54,498 nucleotides of DNA from Desulfitobacterium sp038181555 (GCF_038181555.1 NZ_JBBWUA010000022.1:1-54498), one strand, 5' to 3'. Shown: positions 42,767 to 51,538, numbered from the stretch's first letter. Numbers and translations: made by a program. The notes: generated by a model not told the origin, from the letters alone.

Positions 42767-43546
42767 ATGAAGAGAAAACAGCTGCTTGCCGGATTGGTAT
42801 TATTCTTCCTTTCCTTAGTAGCTCCATTACAAGCTGCCCCTTCTATCCCTCAACCTACTCGTGACTTTTTTGTATTGGATCAAGCTAATGTATTGAATCC
42901 CGGTACCGAACAGACCATTGTCCAAAATTCAGCAGCCTTAGCGCAAAAGACCAAAGCCCAGGTTGTGGTGGTTACCACGAATGATCTGGATGGGTATGAG
43001 CCGGAGGAGTACGCCTTGGCCATCTTAAGGGAATGGGGTATCGGGGATAAACAGCTCAACAACGGCTTGTTGATTTTAGTATCTCCCAAGGAACGGGTTT
43101 CGCGAATTGAGGTCGGTTATGGCTTAGAAGGAGCTCTTCCTGATGCTAAGACGGGTCGGATCCAAGATGAATATATGATTCCGTATTTTCAAGAGAATGA
43201 TTATGACCAGGGGATACTGAACGGGTATCTTGCCTTCGTTCAGGAAGTGGCTGCGGAGTACCAGGTTGTGATGGATAGCGGCTCACCCCAAGCTCTTTAC
43301 GCATCTTCATCCTCATCGGGAGATGAGTTCGATCAATTAGCTGCCTTGCCCCTGTGGGTCAAAGTCCTCGGTATCATCGGGCTTATTTTACTCTTCTACC
43401 TTGATCATCGTTATTTCGACGGCTTCATCTTCGGCATGATTATCGGCATGCTGATGAGAGGCGGCCGTGGTGGCGGTGGGGGCGGAGGAGGCTTCGGAGG
43501 CGGCGGTGGTTCCGGCGGTGGCGGAGGTAGTACTAGGCGTTGGTAG
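42767..43546 (+). CDS. TPM-domain (YgcG-like) membrane protein
   Basis: A 259-residue protein with an N-terminal signal peptide (RKQLLAGLVLFFLSLVAPLQAA), a TPM domain over ~30-155 with VVVVTTNDLDGYEPEEYALAI and SRIEVGYGLEGALPDAKTGR, a membrane helix near 210-240, and a C-terminal tail almost entirely Gly, with GGGG runs ending STRRW. The ATG at 42767 is used. It follows lemA, its usual partner. Confidence 0.9.
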   Translation: MKRKQLLAGLVLFFLSLVAPLQAAPSIPQPTRDFFVLDQANVLNPGTEQTIVQNSAALAQKTKAQVVVVTTNDLDGYEPEEYALAILREWGIGDKQLNNGLLILVSPKERVSRIEVGYGLEGALPDAKTGRIQDEYMIPYFQENDYDQGILNGYLAFVQEVAAEYQVVMDSGSPQALYASSSSSGDEFDQLAALPLWVKVLGIIGLILLFYLDHRYFDGFIFGMIIGMLMRGGRGGGGGGGGFGGGGGSGGGGGSTRRW

Positions 43547-43607
43547 GATAGATGCTTCTTGACACTTTTGTCCTCAAGGTGCTATGATGGTGAATAAGAG
43601 AATATGT

Positions 43608-43695
43608 ATAGGGGAGCTGGAGAACGGCTGAGAGGGAAACAAGTGTTTCCGACCCGTAGACCTGATCTAGGTAATGCTAGCGGAGGGACTAAGAT
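43608..43695 (+). ncRNA. TPP riboswitch
   Basis: The THI-box signature is clear: GGGGAGCTGG, then CTGAGAGGG, a variable hairpin (GGAAACAAGTGTTTCC), GACCCGTAGACCTGATCTAGG and TAATGCTAGCGGAGGGA. Thiamine pyrophosphate binding should switch on the terminator at 43735 and switch off the transporter genes downstream. Confidence 0.96.
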
Positions 43696-43734
43696 GTATG
43701 AGGTATCGCTTATGCACTTATGATTTATTAATTA

Positions 43735-43765
43735 AACCTTCTGCTTGCAGAAGGTTTTTTATTTA
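43735..43765 (+). terminator. Expression-platform terminator of the TPP riboswitch
   Basis: AACCTTCTGC 43735-43744 pairs with GCAGAAGGTT 43747-43756, followed by TTTTT. It lies between the riboswitch and the first gene. Confidence 0.85.
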
Positions 43766-43794
43766 ACAAATTATTTATAGAAGGAGAATGTGAA

Positions 43795-44091
43795 ATGATT
43801 AATGCCAGTGTTGCTATTCAAGTGCTGCCCGCTGTAGAAGGAAAAGATGTGATCCGCGTGGTGGATAAGGTGATTGAATACTTAAAGTCCTCGGGATTAA
43901 ACGTTTATGTGGGCCCTTTTGAGACTACCATTGAAGGTGAGTATGATCAATTGATGGAAATGGTTAAACGCTGTCAACTGATCTGCATCGAGGAAGGGGC
44001 ACCCAGCGTCATGTCCTATGTAAAAATTAGCTATAGGCCGGAAGGCGGGATATTGACCATCGATGAAAAGGTTACAAAGCATCACCAATAA
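43795..44091 (+). CDS. Thiamine-binding (YkoF/MTH1187-like) protein
   Basis: A 98-residue protein of the MTH1187/YkoF superfamily (thiamine-binding, DUF77). It starts INASVAIQVLPAVEGKDVIRVVDKVIEYLK and carries VGPFETTIEGEYDQLMEMVKRC near 36-57, both quoted in part. AGAAGGAG precedes the ATG. It heads a TPP-riboswitch operon and the ABC permease starts 29 bases before its stop, supporting a thiamine role. Confidence 0.88.
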   Translation: MINASVAIQVLPAVEGKDVIRVVDKVIEYLKSSGLNVYVGPFETTIEGEYDQLMEMVKRCQLICIEEGAPSVMSYVKISYRPEGGILTIDEKVTKHHQ

Positions 44092-44842
44092 ACTGTATCC
44101 CGCGGCGGTACTGATTGGTTTACTCTTAATTTGGTACGCGGTGACCTTTTTGGAAGTCGTGCCTAAATTCATGCTGCCCTCCCCCGGGGATGTTGTCCGG
44201 GCTCTGCTACGCTCTTTTCCTGATTTGATGCAGCATGCACGAATCACCTTGACTGAAGCCTTTGTGGGATTAACTATTAGTATTCTGCTAGCTTTTTGGA
44301 TTGCCTTATTGATGGATCGCTTCGAAGGCCTTTATAAAGCCCTTCATCCCCTTTTAGTTATCACTCAAACCATTCCCACGGTAGCCATTGCGCCCCTGTT
44401 GGTGCTGTGGATGGGCTACGATATGGCGCCGAAGATTACCTTGATCGTTATGACTTGCTTTTTCCCTATGACGATCGCTCTTTTGGGAGGATTTAAGTCG
44501 TCGGATCAAAATGCCATGAATCTTATGCGAGCAATGGGGGCGAAGAAGTGGCACATCTACCGCTATATTAAGCTGCCCAATGCTCTGCCTGGTTTTTTTT
44601 CGGGCTTGCGCATATCTGTGTCTTATTCCATTGTGGGAGCGGTTATTGCCGAGTGGCTTGGGGGGAATAGTGGTCTGGGAGTTTATATGACTCGGGTCAG
44701 GAAATCCTATTCCTTTGACAAAATGTTCGCCGTGATCTTTCTTATTATTATCTTGAGCTTAGTGCTTATGAAATGCGTGGAACTCATCGAACGAAGAGTC
44801 ATGCCTTGGCTGCAGACAGAGGATGCACAAAAAGAAGCATAA
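44063..44842 (+). CDS. thiX: ABC transporter permease, thiamine-precursor type (ThiX-like)
   Basis: A 259-residue inner-membrane permease (BPD family, SsuC/ThiX type). About six membrane helices; the EAA-like loop is GAKKWHIYRYIKLPNALPGFFSGLRIS near 168-194, which contacts the ATPase. Neighbours are a substrate-binding lipoprotein and an ATPase after it, all behind a TPP riboswitch, which points to formylaminopyrimidine or another thiamine precursor. It overlaps the previous gene by 29 bases. Confidence 0.88.
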   Translation: MKRLQSITNKLYPAAVLIGLLLIWYAVTFLEVVPKFMLPSPGDVVRALLRSFPDLMQHARITLTEAFVGLTISILLAFWIALLMDRFEGLYKALHPLLVITQTIPTVAIAPLLVLWMGYDMAPKITLIVMTCFFPMTIALLGGFKSSDQNAMNLMRAMGAKKWHIYRYIKLPNALPGFFSGLRISVSYSIVGAVIAEWLGGNSGLGVYMTRVRKSYSFDKMFAVIFLIIILSLVLMKCVELIERRVMPWLQTEDAQKEA

Positions 44843-44916
44843 CCATTCAGAGGGGTCTAATCCTCCTCTGAACGAGGTAATCGTTTATTAAACCAAGCTA
44901 AGGAGAGAATTTTGAG

Positions 44917-45936
44917 ATGAAGAAGAATATTATTGCTACTATGATCAGTGTTTTAATGGTTTTTGGGTTAGCCGGGTGTGGCTCTCAGAATAATGCGGAA
45001 AACACCGGGAGTAACCAACAAGGGGCAGCAGAAAATAAGAAGATTACCTTTGTCCTTGATTGGACGCCCAACACGAACCACACCGGTGTCTATGTAGCTA
45101 AAGAATTAGGATATTTCCAAGATGCAGGCTTAGAGGTAGAAATTGTGCAACCACCCGAGGGCGGAGCCTTATCTTTAGTAGCTGCTGGAAAGGCGGAATT
45201 CGGTGTCAGCTTCCAAGAAGAACTGGCCTCTGCACTTACCTCGGACAGTCCCCTCGATGTGGTGGCTGTAGGGACCATTTTACAGCATAATACCTCAGGT
45301 ATTATCTCCTTAAAAGAAGATAACATTGCTAGCCCCAAAGGTATGGAGAACAAGGTTTACGCGACCTGGGATTCCCCTGTTGAAAAAGCCATTATTAAAC
45401 AAGTTGTCACGAAAGATGGCGGCAACTTTGATGAGATCAACATGATTCCCAGTACAGTAACCGATGTCATTTCAGCTTTACAAACCGATGTAGATGCCAT
45501 TTGGGTTTATTATGGTTGGGACGGAGTAGCTACACAGGTTAAAGGCTTAGAAACTAACTACTTCGCGTTCAAGGATATCGATCCTGTTCTGGACTTTTAC
45601 ACACCAGTCATTGCAGCAAGCCCTCAGTACTTAGAAGGAAACCAAGAAACGGCTAAAGCCTTTCTAGCTGCTGTTGCTAAAGGGTATGAATATGCAATTG
45701 CTCAGCCTAAAGAAGCGGCAGACATTCTTGTTAAATACGCACCGGAATTGGATCCGGAACTCGTCACCGCCAGCCAAGAGTATTTAGCGGAGGAGTATAA
45801 AGCTGAAATAGAGCAATGGGGCTTTATCGATCAGAGCCGTTGGGATAACTTCTATGCTTGGATGTATGATAACAAGCTCATTCCAAAGAAAATTGAGACT
45901 GGCCAAGGCTTTACTAATGCTTATCTGCCTAAGTAG
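44917..45936 (+). CDS. thiY: ABC substrate-binding lipoprotein (ThiY/NMT1-like)
   Basis: A 339-residue lipoprotein (lipobox LAGC, Cys21) of the NMT1/ThiY family. After a Gln/Asn-rich linker comes the family start KITFVLDWTPNTNHTGVYVAKELGYF near 44-69 and PPEGGALSLVAAGKAEFGVSFQEEL, typical of the pyrimidine-precursor binding proteins. It is surface-anchored and feeds the ThiX permease. GGAGAG precedes the ATG. Confidence 0.9.
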   Translation: MKKNIIATMISVLMVFGLAGCGSQNNAENTGSNQQGAAENKKITFVLDWTPNTNHTGVYVAKELGYFQDAGLEVEIVQPPEGGALSLVAAGKAEFGVSFQEELASALTSDSPLDVVAVGTILQHNTSGIISLKEDNIASPKGMENKVYATWDSPVEKAIIKQVVTKDGGNFDEINMIPSTVTDVISALQTDVDAIWVYYGWDGVATQVKGLETNYFAFKDIDPVLDFYTPVIAASPQYLEGNQETAKAFLAAVAKGYEYAIAQPKEAADILVKYAPELDPELVTASQEYLAEEYKAEIEQWGFIDQSRWDNFYAWMYDNKLIPKKIETGQGFTNAYLPK

Positions 45937-45994
45937 ACAGCTCTTTCAGGTAAGATTGTAGGTGCGAAAAACGCGTAAAAAGTCGGGAGTTATA

Positions 45995-46741
45995 ATGAGT
46001 AAGATAAAGCTGGAAACGCGTAACATTTCGAAAAGTTATGCGGGTGAGTTAACCATTAAAAATATTAATATTCGCTTGGGTGAAAACGAATTAGTGAGCT
46101 TGCTCGGCGTAAGCGGCATTGGCAAAAGCACACTCTTTAATGTGATTGCTGGTGTGCAGGTCCCCGACTCTGGTCAAGTGCTGATGGAGGGGGAGGACAT
46201 CGCGGGGCAGACAGGTAAAGTCAGTTATATGCAGCAAAAGGACCTCATGCAGCCTCACTTAACTGTCTTGGATAATGTGGCTTTACCCCTTTTCATACGG
46301 GGCGTGAAGAAGAGCCTGGCTCGGGAAGAGGCTGCCAGCCACTTCCGGGATTTCGGCCTCGAGGGGACCGCTAAGAAGTATCCTACCCAGTTATCCGGGG
46401 GGATGCGACAACGAGCAGCTTTGCTGAGAACGTATTTGTTCTCGCAGGAAGTAGCTCTTTTCGATGAACCTTTTTCCGCTTTAGATGCTATCACGAAGAG
46501 TGCAATGCATCGTTGGTACTTGGACCTCATGGATCGCATTAATATGTCCACCTTGTTCATCACCCACGATATTGATGAGGCCATCTTGCTTTCCGACCGA
46601 GTCTATATCATGACTGGGCCCCCCGGCATCATTGCTCATGAAATTCTTATCGATACTCCCCGACCTCGTGGGGATGAGTTTCTATTATCTGATGAGTTCA
46701 TGGCATACAAACGACAAATCATAAAGCTTTTGAGCCTATAA
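45995..46741 (+). CDS. thiZ: ABC transporter ATPase (ThiZ-like)
   Basis: A 248-residue ATPase for the thiamine-precursor transporter. It has Walker A GVSGIGKST near 38, Q-loop YMQQKDLM, signature LSGGMRQRAALLRTYLF near 134 and Walker B VALFDEPFSALDA near 156. The ATG at 45995 follows GGGAG; a longer frame to 45962 (GTG) has no good RBS. It is the last gene of the riboswitch operon. Confidence 0.9.
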   Translation: MSKIKLETRNISKSYAGELTIKNINIRLGENELVSLLGVSGIGKSTLFNVIAGVQVPDSGQVLMEGEDIAGQTGKVSYMQQKDLMQPHLTVLDNVALPLFIRGVKKSLAREEAASHFRDFGLEGTAKKYPTQLSGGMRQRAALLRTYLFSQEVALFDEPFSALDAITKSAMHRWYLDLMDRINMSTLFITHDIDEAILLSDRVYIMTGPPGIIAHEILIDTPRPRGDEFLLSDEFMAYKRQIIKLLSL

Positions 46742-46750
46742 TGTTATATT

Positions 46751-46788
46751 ACCCAGGTACTACATGTAGTGTCTGGGTGTTTTTTTAA
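46751..46788 (+). terminator. Terminator of the thiamine-precursor transporter operon
   Basis: ACCCAG 46751-46756 with CTGGGT 46773-46778, enclosing a palindromic ACTACATGTAGT, followed by a T-run. Confidence 0.82.
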
Positions 46789-46883
46789 TAAAGGACTTTT
46801 TATATTTTCATAGAAAACTAGATATATTATTGTCAGATTATTAAGTGCATTTTGGTATGCCAGCCAAGAAGGGATGTGGAGCC

Positions 46884-47561
46884 ATGCCCAACCCGAAGAA
46901 CATACCTGATTTAGGAATATTCCCCTTTTTTAATGGACTGTCACCAGCTTTGCTGGAGTCTTGGAAAGAGTACTTTAACCGGAAAAGTTTTGCCAAGCGA
47001 CAGAGATTAGTTTTTCCTTCTACTGGCTCCGATGTGATTTTTTTTGTTCTCTCAGGTGAGGTGAAGATCGCTTATTCATCTGAGGATGGTAAAGAGTTTA
47101 CGATTACTATTCTTTCAGCTGGGGAAGTTTATAGTGAACATTCTTTAGCCATGGCAACTGCAATTGAAAAAACAGAGGTTCTTTATCTTAATATGGCGGA
47201 TTTTCGTAGCATAATGGATGAATCACCTGAAGTTGCCCGACGCTTAGTTCGATTGCTGGGAACGATACTGCGCTTGACCAATGACTTGATTGCCGACTTG
47301 GCATTTCGTGAAACAGCATCGCGTTTGGCCCGCGTGTTTTGGCGAACTTTGCAGGCCAAGAATATAACAATGAAACAACAGCGTGATACCATTCATCTCA
47401 CCCATGAGGAATTAGCTTCATTAAGTGGAAGTACTCGCCAAACTATCAATGAAATATTGCGTCATTGGGAACAGCAGGGTATTCTTGAACTACATCGAGG
47501 GTATGTGGTACTATTAAAACCTGAAAAACTATGGGTAAAAGTAAGCCACGACCATGCGTAA
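46884..47561 (+). CDS. cooA: CooA-like CO-sensing CRP/FNR family regulator
   Basis: A 225-residue CRP-family transcription activator located just upstream of the CO dehydrogenase operon. With the ATG at 46884 the protein begins MPNPKN, so Pro2 would be its N-terminal residue after Met removal, as in Rhodospirillum CooA where Pro2 is a distal heme ligand. The heme-region alignment FTITILSAGEVYSEHS puts His86 at the place of CooA's His77 (proximal ligand), while Cys75 is replaced by Ser84. A helix-turn-helix EELASLSGSTRQTINEIL at 175-192 has the CooA-like Ser-x-Arg-Gln-Thr. It precedes a matching operator. An in-frame GTG at 46845 is possible, but 46884 gives the CooA-like end. Confidence 0.7.
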   Translation: MPNPKNIPDLGIFPFFNGLSPALLESWKEYFNRKSFAKRQRLVFPSTGSDVIFFVLSGEVKIAYSSEDGKEFTITILSAGEVYSEHSLAMATAIEKTEVLYLNMADFRSIMDESPEVARRLVRLLGTILRLTNDLIADLAFRETASRLARVFWRTLQAKNITMKQQRDTIHLTHEELASLSGSTRQTINEILRHWEQQGILELHRGYVVLLKPEKLWVKVSHDHA

Positions 47562-47619
47562 GGTAGCGCTGTAAGGGAGCGGAATCTTATTGTAGGCGTT
47601 ATAAAGTAGTTGGATTGTA

Positions 47620-47646
47620 AAGGTACTGTAAAAGTGCCTTTTTTGT
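47620..47646 (+). terminator. Terminator of the cooA-like gene
   Basis: AAGGTACT 47620-47627 with AGTGCCTT 47633-47640 (one G-T pair), then TTTTTT. Confidence 0.7.
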
Positions 47647-47690
47647 TTGCCCTCGCTTTTCTCAGATAATATCCCTGCAATTTGAAGTAA

Positions 47691-47706
47691 TGTCGCTAAG
47701 CCGACA
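47691..47706. promoter_or_regulatory. CooA-type operator
   Basis: TGTCG 47691-47695, six bases, CGACA 47702-47706. The spacing and arms match the CRP/CooA-type site seen at Rhodospirillum coo promoters. It lies where a -35 would be, ahead of TATAAT at 47723-47728, an arrangement of class II activation. An outer dyad, CAGATAAT 47663-47670 with ATTATCTG 47710-47717, encloses it. Confidence 0.75.
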
Positions 47707-47722
47707 GTAATTATCTGAAAAT

Positions 47723-47728
47723 TATAAT
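47723..47728 (+). promoter_or_regulatory. -10 box of the coo operon
   Basis: A perfect TATAAT, about 53 bases before the cooF-like GTG. No -35 is present at 17 bases; the CooA-type operator occupies that place. Confidence 0.7.
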
Positions 47729-47780
47729 AGTATGGACTTATTAGAATAAAATAGTGCATGTTTTGGTAAGGAGGGATAAT

Positions 47781-48281
47781 GTGAAACAGTTACTGATACG
47801 CTCAGAGAGTTGTGTGGGATGCAAAAGCTGTGAACTGGCGTGTGCCGTAGCCCATTCCCAATCGAAGCAGTTGTTTGCAGCTATCTTTGAACGAGAGCTT
47901 CCTCACAAGCGTGTCTTTGTGGAGACAGACGGAGTCGTGAATATGCCCCTGCAGTGTCGCCAATGCTCTGACACACCCTGTGTTCACGCCTGCATGGCTG
48001 GGGCTATGCGAGTTGATCCTGCTACCGGTTTGGTACAGGTCAAGTCGGAGAAATGTGTCGGGTGCTGGATGTGCGTCATGGTTTGTCCTTTTGGTGTCAT
48101 CAGCCAAGGGTCATCCCGCCAGGTAGTGAAATGCGATCGTTGCCAGGAGCTGGACTATGAGCCGGCTTGTGTCTCGGCCTGCCCGACGAAGGCAATCCAA
48201 TTCGTTGAAGTAGACGGGTTTGCCAGTGGTACCCGTAAATCATGGATGAATCAACTGAAGGAGGTTAGTCATCATGCTTAA
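47781..48281 (+). CDS. cooF: CooF-like ferredoxin (4x[4Fe-4S] electron-transfer protein)
   Basis: A 166-residue ferredoxin-like protein carrying electrons from CooS. Four cluster motifs are visible: CVGCKSCELAC, CRQCSDTPCVHAC, CVGCWMCVMVC and CDRCQELDYEPACVSAC, giving four [4Fe-4S] sites. The GTG at 47781 follows AAGGAGGG by 6 bases; a longer frame lacks an RBS. It overlaps the cooS start by 8 bases, so translation is coupled. It is the first gene under the CooA-type operator. Confidence 0.9.
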   Translation: MKQLLIRSESCVGCKSCELACAVAHSQSKQLFAAIFERELPHKRVFVETDGVVNMPLQCRQCSDTPCVHACMAGAMRVDPATGLVQVKSEKCVGCWMCVMVCPFGVISQGSSRQVVKCDRCQELDYEPACVSACPTKAIQFVEVDGFASGTRKSWMNQLKEVSHHA

Positions 48282-50181
48282 TATCCGCAGTATTGATCCA
48301 GCGGCCTTGGATCTAGCAAAAAAGGCTGATAGGGATGGTATTGAAACCGTATGGGATCGCTACGAAAAGCAACAGCCTCAGTGTGGGTTCGGAAGTTTAG
48401 GACTCTGCTGTCGTCACTGTATTCAAGGGCCCTGCCGGATTGACCCCTTTGGGAAGGGACCGGACAAGGGAATTTGCGGTGCTACAGCTGACGTAATCGT
48501 TGCTCGAAATTTGCTGCGCCAGGTAGCCGCCGGTGCTGCAGCCCATGTGGATCACGCCTATGAGGCTGTGGAGGCCTTAAAGTTGGCCGCGGAAGGCAAG
48601 ATCGACTACCCTATTGCAGATCTCAATAAATTAAAAGCCATCGCTACTGGTTTAGGCATAGAGACGGAAAACAAAGAGCCCAATGAATTGGCCTTAGAGG
48701 TGGTTCAAGTAGCCTATGAGGATATGGGCAACCATCAGAAACAGCCCATGAAATGGGTGAGTGCCCATGCGCCAAAGCAGCGGCTAGAGGTTTGGGAGTC
48801 CTTGGGGATACTTCCGCGCAATCCCGATCGAGAAATTCGGGAAGCGATGCACCAGACCACCATGGGTATGGATGCAGACCCCGTCAACCTTATTTTAGCA
48901 ACTGCTAAGCAGGGATTGGTGGACGGCTATGCCGGACTGAAGCTCGCCACAGATATGCAGGACATTTTGTTTGGGACACCGGCACCCGTGGTGACTGAAG
49001 CAAACTTAGGAGTACTAAAAGAAGATTATGTGAATCTGATTGTCCACGGTCATGTGCCACTTCTGTCAGAGAAAATTGTTCAATGGGCGAAGACCCTCTC
49101 CCCTGAAGCAGAAGCAGTAGGAGCTAAGGGGGTACAAGTGGCCGGAATCTGCTGCACCGGTAATGAAGTTCTTATGCGTCAAGGTGTTCCTTTAGCAACC
49201 AATTACCTCGCCCAAGAATTAGCCATTGTCACCGGAGCTGTAGATACCATGGTCGTTGATGTCCAATGCATTATGCCTTCCTTAGGGCAGATTGCTTCTT
49301 GTTACCATACTGAATTGATTACTACCATGCCCATAGTGAAAATTCCCGGCGCCACTCATATACCTTTTACCCTAGAACATGCCGATGAAGCCGCTCAAGA
49401 GATCGTCAGAAAAGCCATCGCTGCCTATGCTAAACGGGATCCCAACAAGGTTCATATCCCCGATTATCGGGCCAAGATTATGGCTGGCTTTAGCGTGGAA
49501 GCCATTGTCGGCGCCTTGTCCAAGCTGGATGCAGACCAGCCCTTAAAACCCCTAGTAGATAATATCGTCAACGGTAATATAGTCGGCGTTGTAGCCACTG
49601 TAGGCTGTAACAATGTCAAAGTAGCCCAAGATATCTTCCATGTGGAAATGGTCAAGGAGCTTTTAAAGAACAATGTTTTGGTCGTGGCTACCGGTTGCTC
49701 TGCTCATGCTTTGGCGAAAGCAGGAATGATGAACTCGGAGGGAGCAGAGAAATATGCCGGTGAGTCCCTAAAGGCGGTGCTTACGGCGATTGGTGAAGCT
49801 GCCGGCTTAGGTGCTCCACTGCCACCGGTATTGCATATGGGGAGCTGCGTGGATAACTCACGGATCGGAGATTTAGTGACGGCATTAGCCGGTTACCTTG
49901 GGGTAGACACTGCCGCTCTGCCTGTAGCCGCCAGCGCTCCGGAACCCCAGCACGAAAAGGCCCTCAGTATCGGGACCTGGGCTGTTACCATGGGATTTAC
50001 CACCCACTTAGGTGTTGTGCCTCCCGTCTTAGGGAGCAAGCAGGTGAGCGAGCTTCTTACAGCTGGGCTCACTGACGTCATTGGCGGAAAGTTCTATGTG
50101 GAAACAGATCCCCAAACAGCAGCCCATGGGCTTATAGAGGATATCCGCAAGAAAAGACAGGCACTGGGTTTGGACCAATAA
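48274..50181 (+). CDS. cooS: Anaerobic carbon monoxide dehydrogenase catalytic subunit CooS
   Basis: A 635-residue Ni-Fe-S enzyme oxidising CO to CO2. The N-terminal B/D-cluster Cys set is CGFGSLGLCCRHCIQGPC (Cys37, 45, 46, 49, 54) with further Cys68. C-cluster signatures follow: HGHVPLLSEKI (the His ligand), GICCTGNEVLMRQG near 294, DVQCIMPS near 331, VGCNNVKV near 448, ATGCSAHALAKAG near 472 and GSCVDNSR near 526. Length is normal. No cooC maturation gene is in the window. It is preceded by cooF (8-base overlap) and followed by a flavoprotein. Confidence 0.96.
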   Translation: MLNIRSIDPAALDLAKKADRDGIETVWDRYEKQQPQCGFGSLGLCCRHCIQGPCRIDPFGKGPDKGICGATADVIVARNLLRQVAAGAAAHVDHAYEAVEALKLAAEGKIDYPIADLNKLKAIATGLGIETENKEPNELALEVVQVAYEDMGNHQKQPMKWVSAHAPKQRLEVWESLGILPRNPDREIREAMHQTTMGMDADPVNLILATAKQGLVDGYAGLKLATDMQDILFGTPAPVVTEANLGVLKEDYVNLIVHGHVPLLSEKIVQWAKTLSPEAEAVGAKGVQVAGICCTGNEVLMRQGVPLATNYLAQELAIVTGAVDTMVVDVQCIMPSLGQIASCYHTELITTMPIVKIPGATHIPFTLEHADEAAQEIVRKAIAAYAKRDPNKVHIPDYRAKIMAGFSVEAIVGALSKLDADQPLKPLVDNIVNGNIVGVVATVGCNNVKVAQDIFHVEMVKELLKNNVLVVATGCSAHALAKAGMMNSEGAEKYAGESLKAVLTAIGEAAGLGAPLPPVLHMGSCVDNSRIGDLVTALAGYLGVDTAALPVAASAPEPQHEKALSIGTWAVTMGFTTHLGVVPPVLGSKQVSELLTAGLTDVIGGKFYVETDPQTAAHGLIEDIRKKRQALGLDQ

Positions 50182-50199
50182 GCACTGGGGGGAACCTCT

Positions 50200-51465
50200 A
50201 TGAACTATATCATCATTGGAAACAGTGCGGCAGGACTTTTTGCTGCCGAAGGGATAAGAGAAGCTGATCCCCAGGGGGCGATAACAGTTCTCACGGCCGA
50301 TCACTATCCTTCCTATTCCCGCTGCCTAACTACTTATTACTTAGCCGGGGATATCGAGGAGGAGCAAATCTTTCTACGCACGCCGGAAGAATTGGCGAAG
50401 CTGAATTTAGATATCCATTATGGCTGTCGAGTGACGGGACTTAACCCGGAGCAGCAAAGAGTTAGTACGGCAGACGGTAGGTCCTTTGACTTTGATCGAT
50501 GCTTAATTGCCACTGGTGCTTCCGCGGTTACTTTGGATCTTCCCGGTACCACTTTGCCGGAAGTGTTCACCCTCCGCCATTTAGAAAATGCTAAGGGCAT
50601 AAGACACTTGCTCAAGCCGGGGGGGAAAGCGGTCATCATCGGTGGTGGTTTAGTTAGTTTAAAATCTGCATATGCACTAAGGAAGCAGGGATTAGAGGTC
50701 CATGTGGTCGTATCCTCAGGCTATATCCTCTCCCAAATGCTCAATCCACTTGCTGCGCAAAGGTTGGAGCAACACCTGAGTGATCATGGCATTGACATTA
50801 TCCTTAACTCAGATGTAACTACTATTGAAGGTCAGGACCGTGTCGAAGGCGTTCAACTAAAGTGCGGCAAAAGGCTGGAAGCGGACCTAGTTATCATTGG
50901 CAAGGGCGTTCGGCCCAATACTGAGCCTTTTCTGGATACAGGCCTCAAGATGAAGCATGGAATTCTTGTTAACGACTATCTGGAGACGAATCTTCCTGGT
51001 GTATATGCAGCAGGGGATGTCGCGGAAGCCTGGGATTTTCTGCACGAGGGTCCGCGCATCAATGCTATCTGGCCAAATGCCACGGAACAAGGGCGTATCG
51101 CGGCCTTGAATATGACGGGTAAGAGAACGTTCTATAAAGGTTCCATGGGGATGAATTCGGTAGATTTCTTTGGCCTCAGAATCATCTCAGCCGGAATCAT
51201 CAAACCCCCTCAAGGAAATGAAGGTTGTGGGGATAGCTTCACTTGGCAGGTGACTGAAGATTTCTATCAGGACCCCTCTTCTCAGCAACCTACCTATCAA
51301 TCACTGATCTTGCAAGGGGATTATTTGAAGGGGTATGTCCTAATTGGTCATCCTCTGCAGGCAGGAATCCTCACTGCCTTAGTTCAAGCCCGCGAGCCGC
51401 TTTCTCTGCGGGTACGTGAGCAAATTCGCGCAGGAAAAAGGGGTCGAGTGCGGTTTGTACTCTGA
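50200..51465 (+). CDS. FAD/NAD(P)-dependent oxidoreductase of the coo operon
   Basis: A 421-residue pyridine-nucleotide-disulfide-type flavoprotein without a redox-active Cys pair. It has FAD-binding YIIIGNSAAGLFAAEGIRE near 3-21, RCLIATGASAVTLDLPG near 103, an NAD(P)-binding AVIIGGGLVSLKSAYALRKQG near 147, and GVYAAGDVAEAWDF near 268. It starts 18 bases after cooS. CODH-CooF-flavoprotein clusters are thought to pass CO electrons to NAD(P)+ or ferredoxin; which acceptor is used is not visible. Confidence 0.88.
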   Translation: MNYIIIGNSAAGLFAAEGIREADPQGAITVLTADHYPSYSRCLTTYYLAGDIEEEQIFLRTPEELAKLNLDIHYGCRVTGLNPEQQRVSTADGRSFDFDRCLIATGASAVTLDLPGTTLPEVFTLRHLENAKGIRHLLKPGGKAVIIGGGLVSLKSAYALRKQGLEVHVVVSSGYILSQMLNPLAAQRLEQHLSDHGIDIILNSDVTTIEGQDRVEGVQLKCGKRLEADLVIIGKGVRPNTEPFLDTGLKMKHGILVNDYLETNLPGVYAAGDVAEAWDFLHEGPRINAIWPNATEQGRIAALNMTGKRTFYKGSMGMNSVDFFGLRIISAGIIKPPQGNEGCGDSFTWQVTEDFYQDPSSQQPTYQSLILQGDYLKGYVLIGHPLQAGILTALVQAREPLSLRVREQIRAGKRGRVRFVL

Positions 51466-51500
51466 AAGTTGCATATTAATATAAAACTGCAGAATTTTTA

Positions 51501-51538
51501 AGTGACACTCATGATGGTGGGTGTCACTTTTTTTGTTT
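51501..51538 (+). terminator. Terminator of the coo operon
   Basis: AGTGACAC 51501-51508 pairs perfectly with GTGTCACT 51521-51528, followed by TTTTTTT. Confidence 0.85.
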
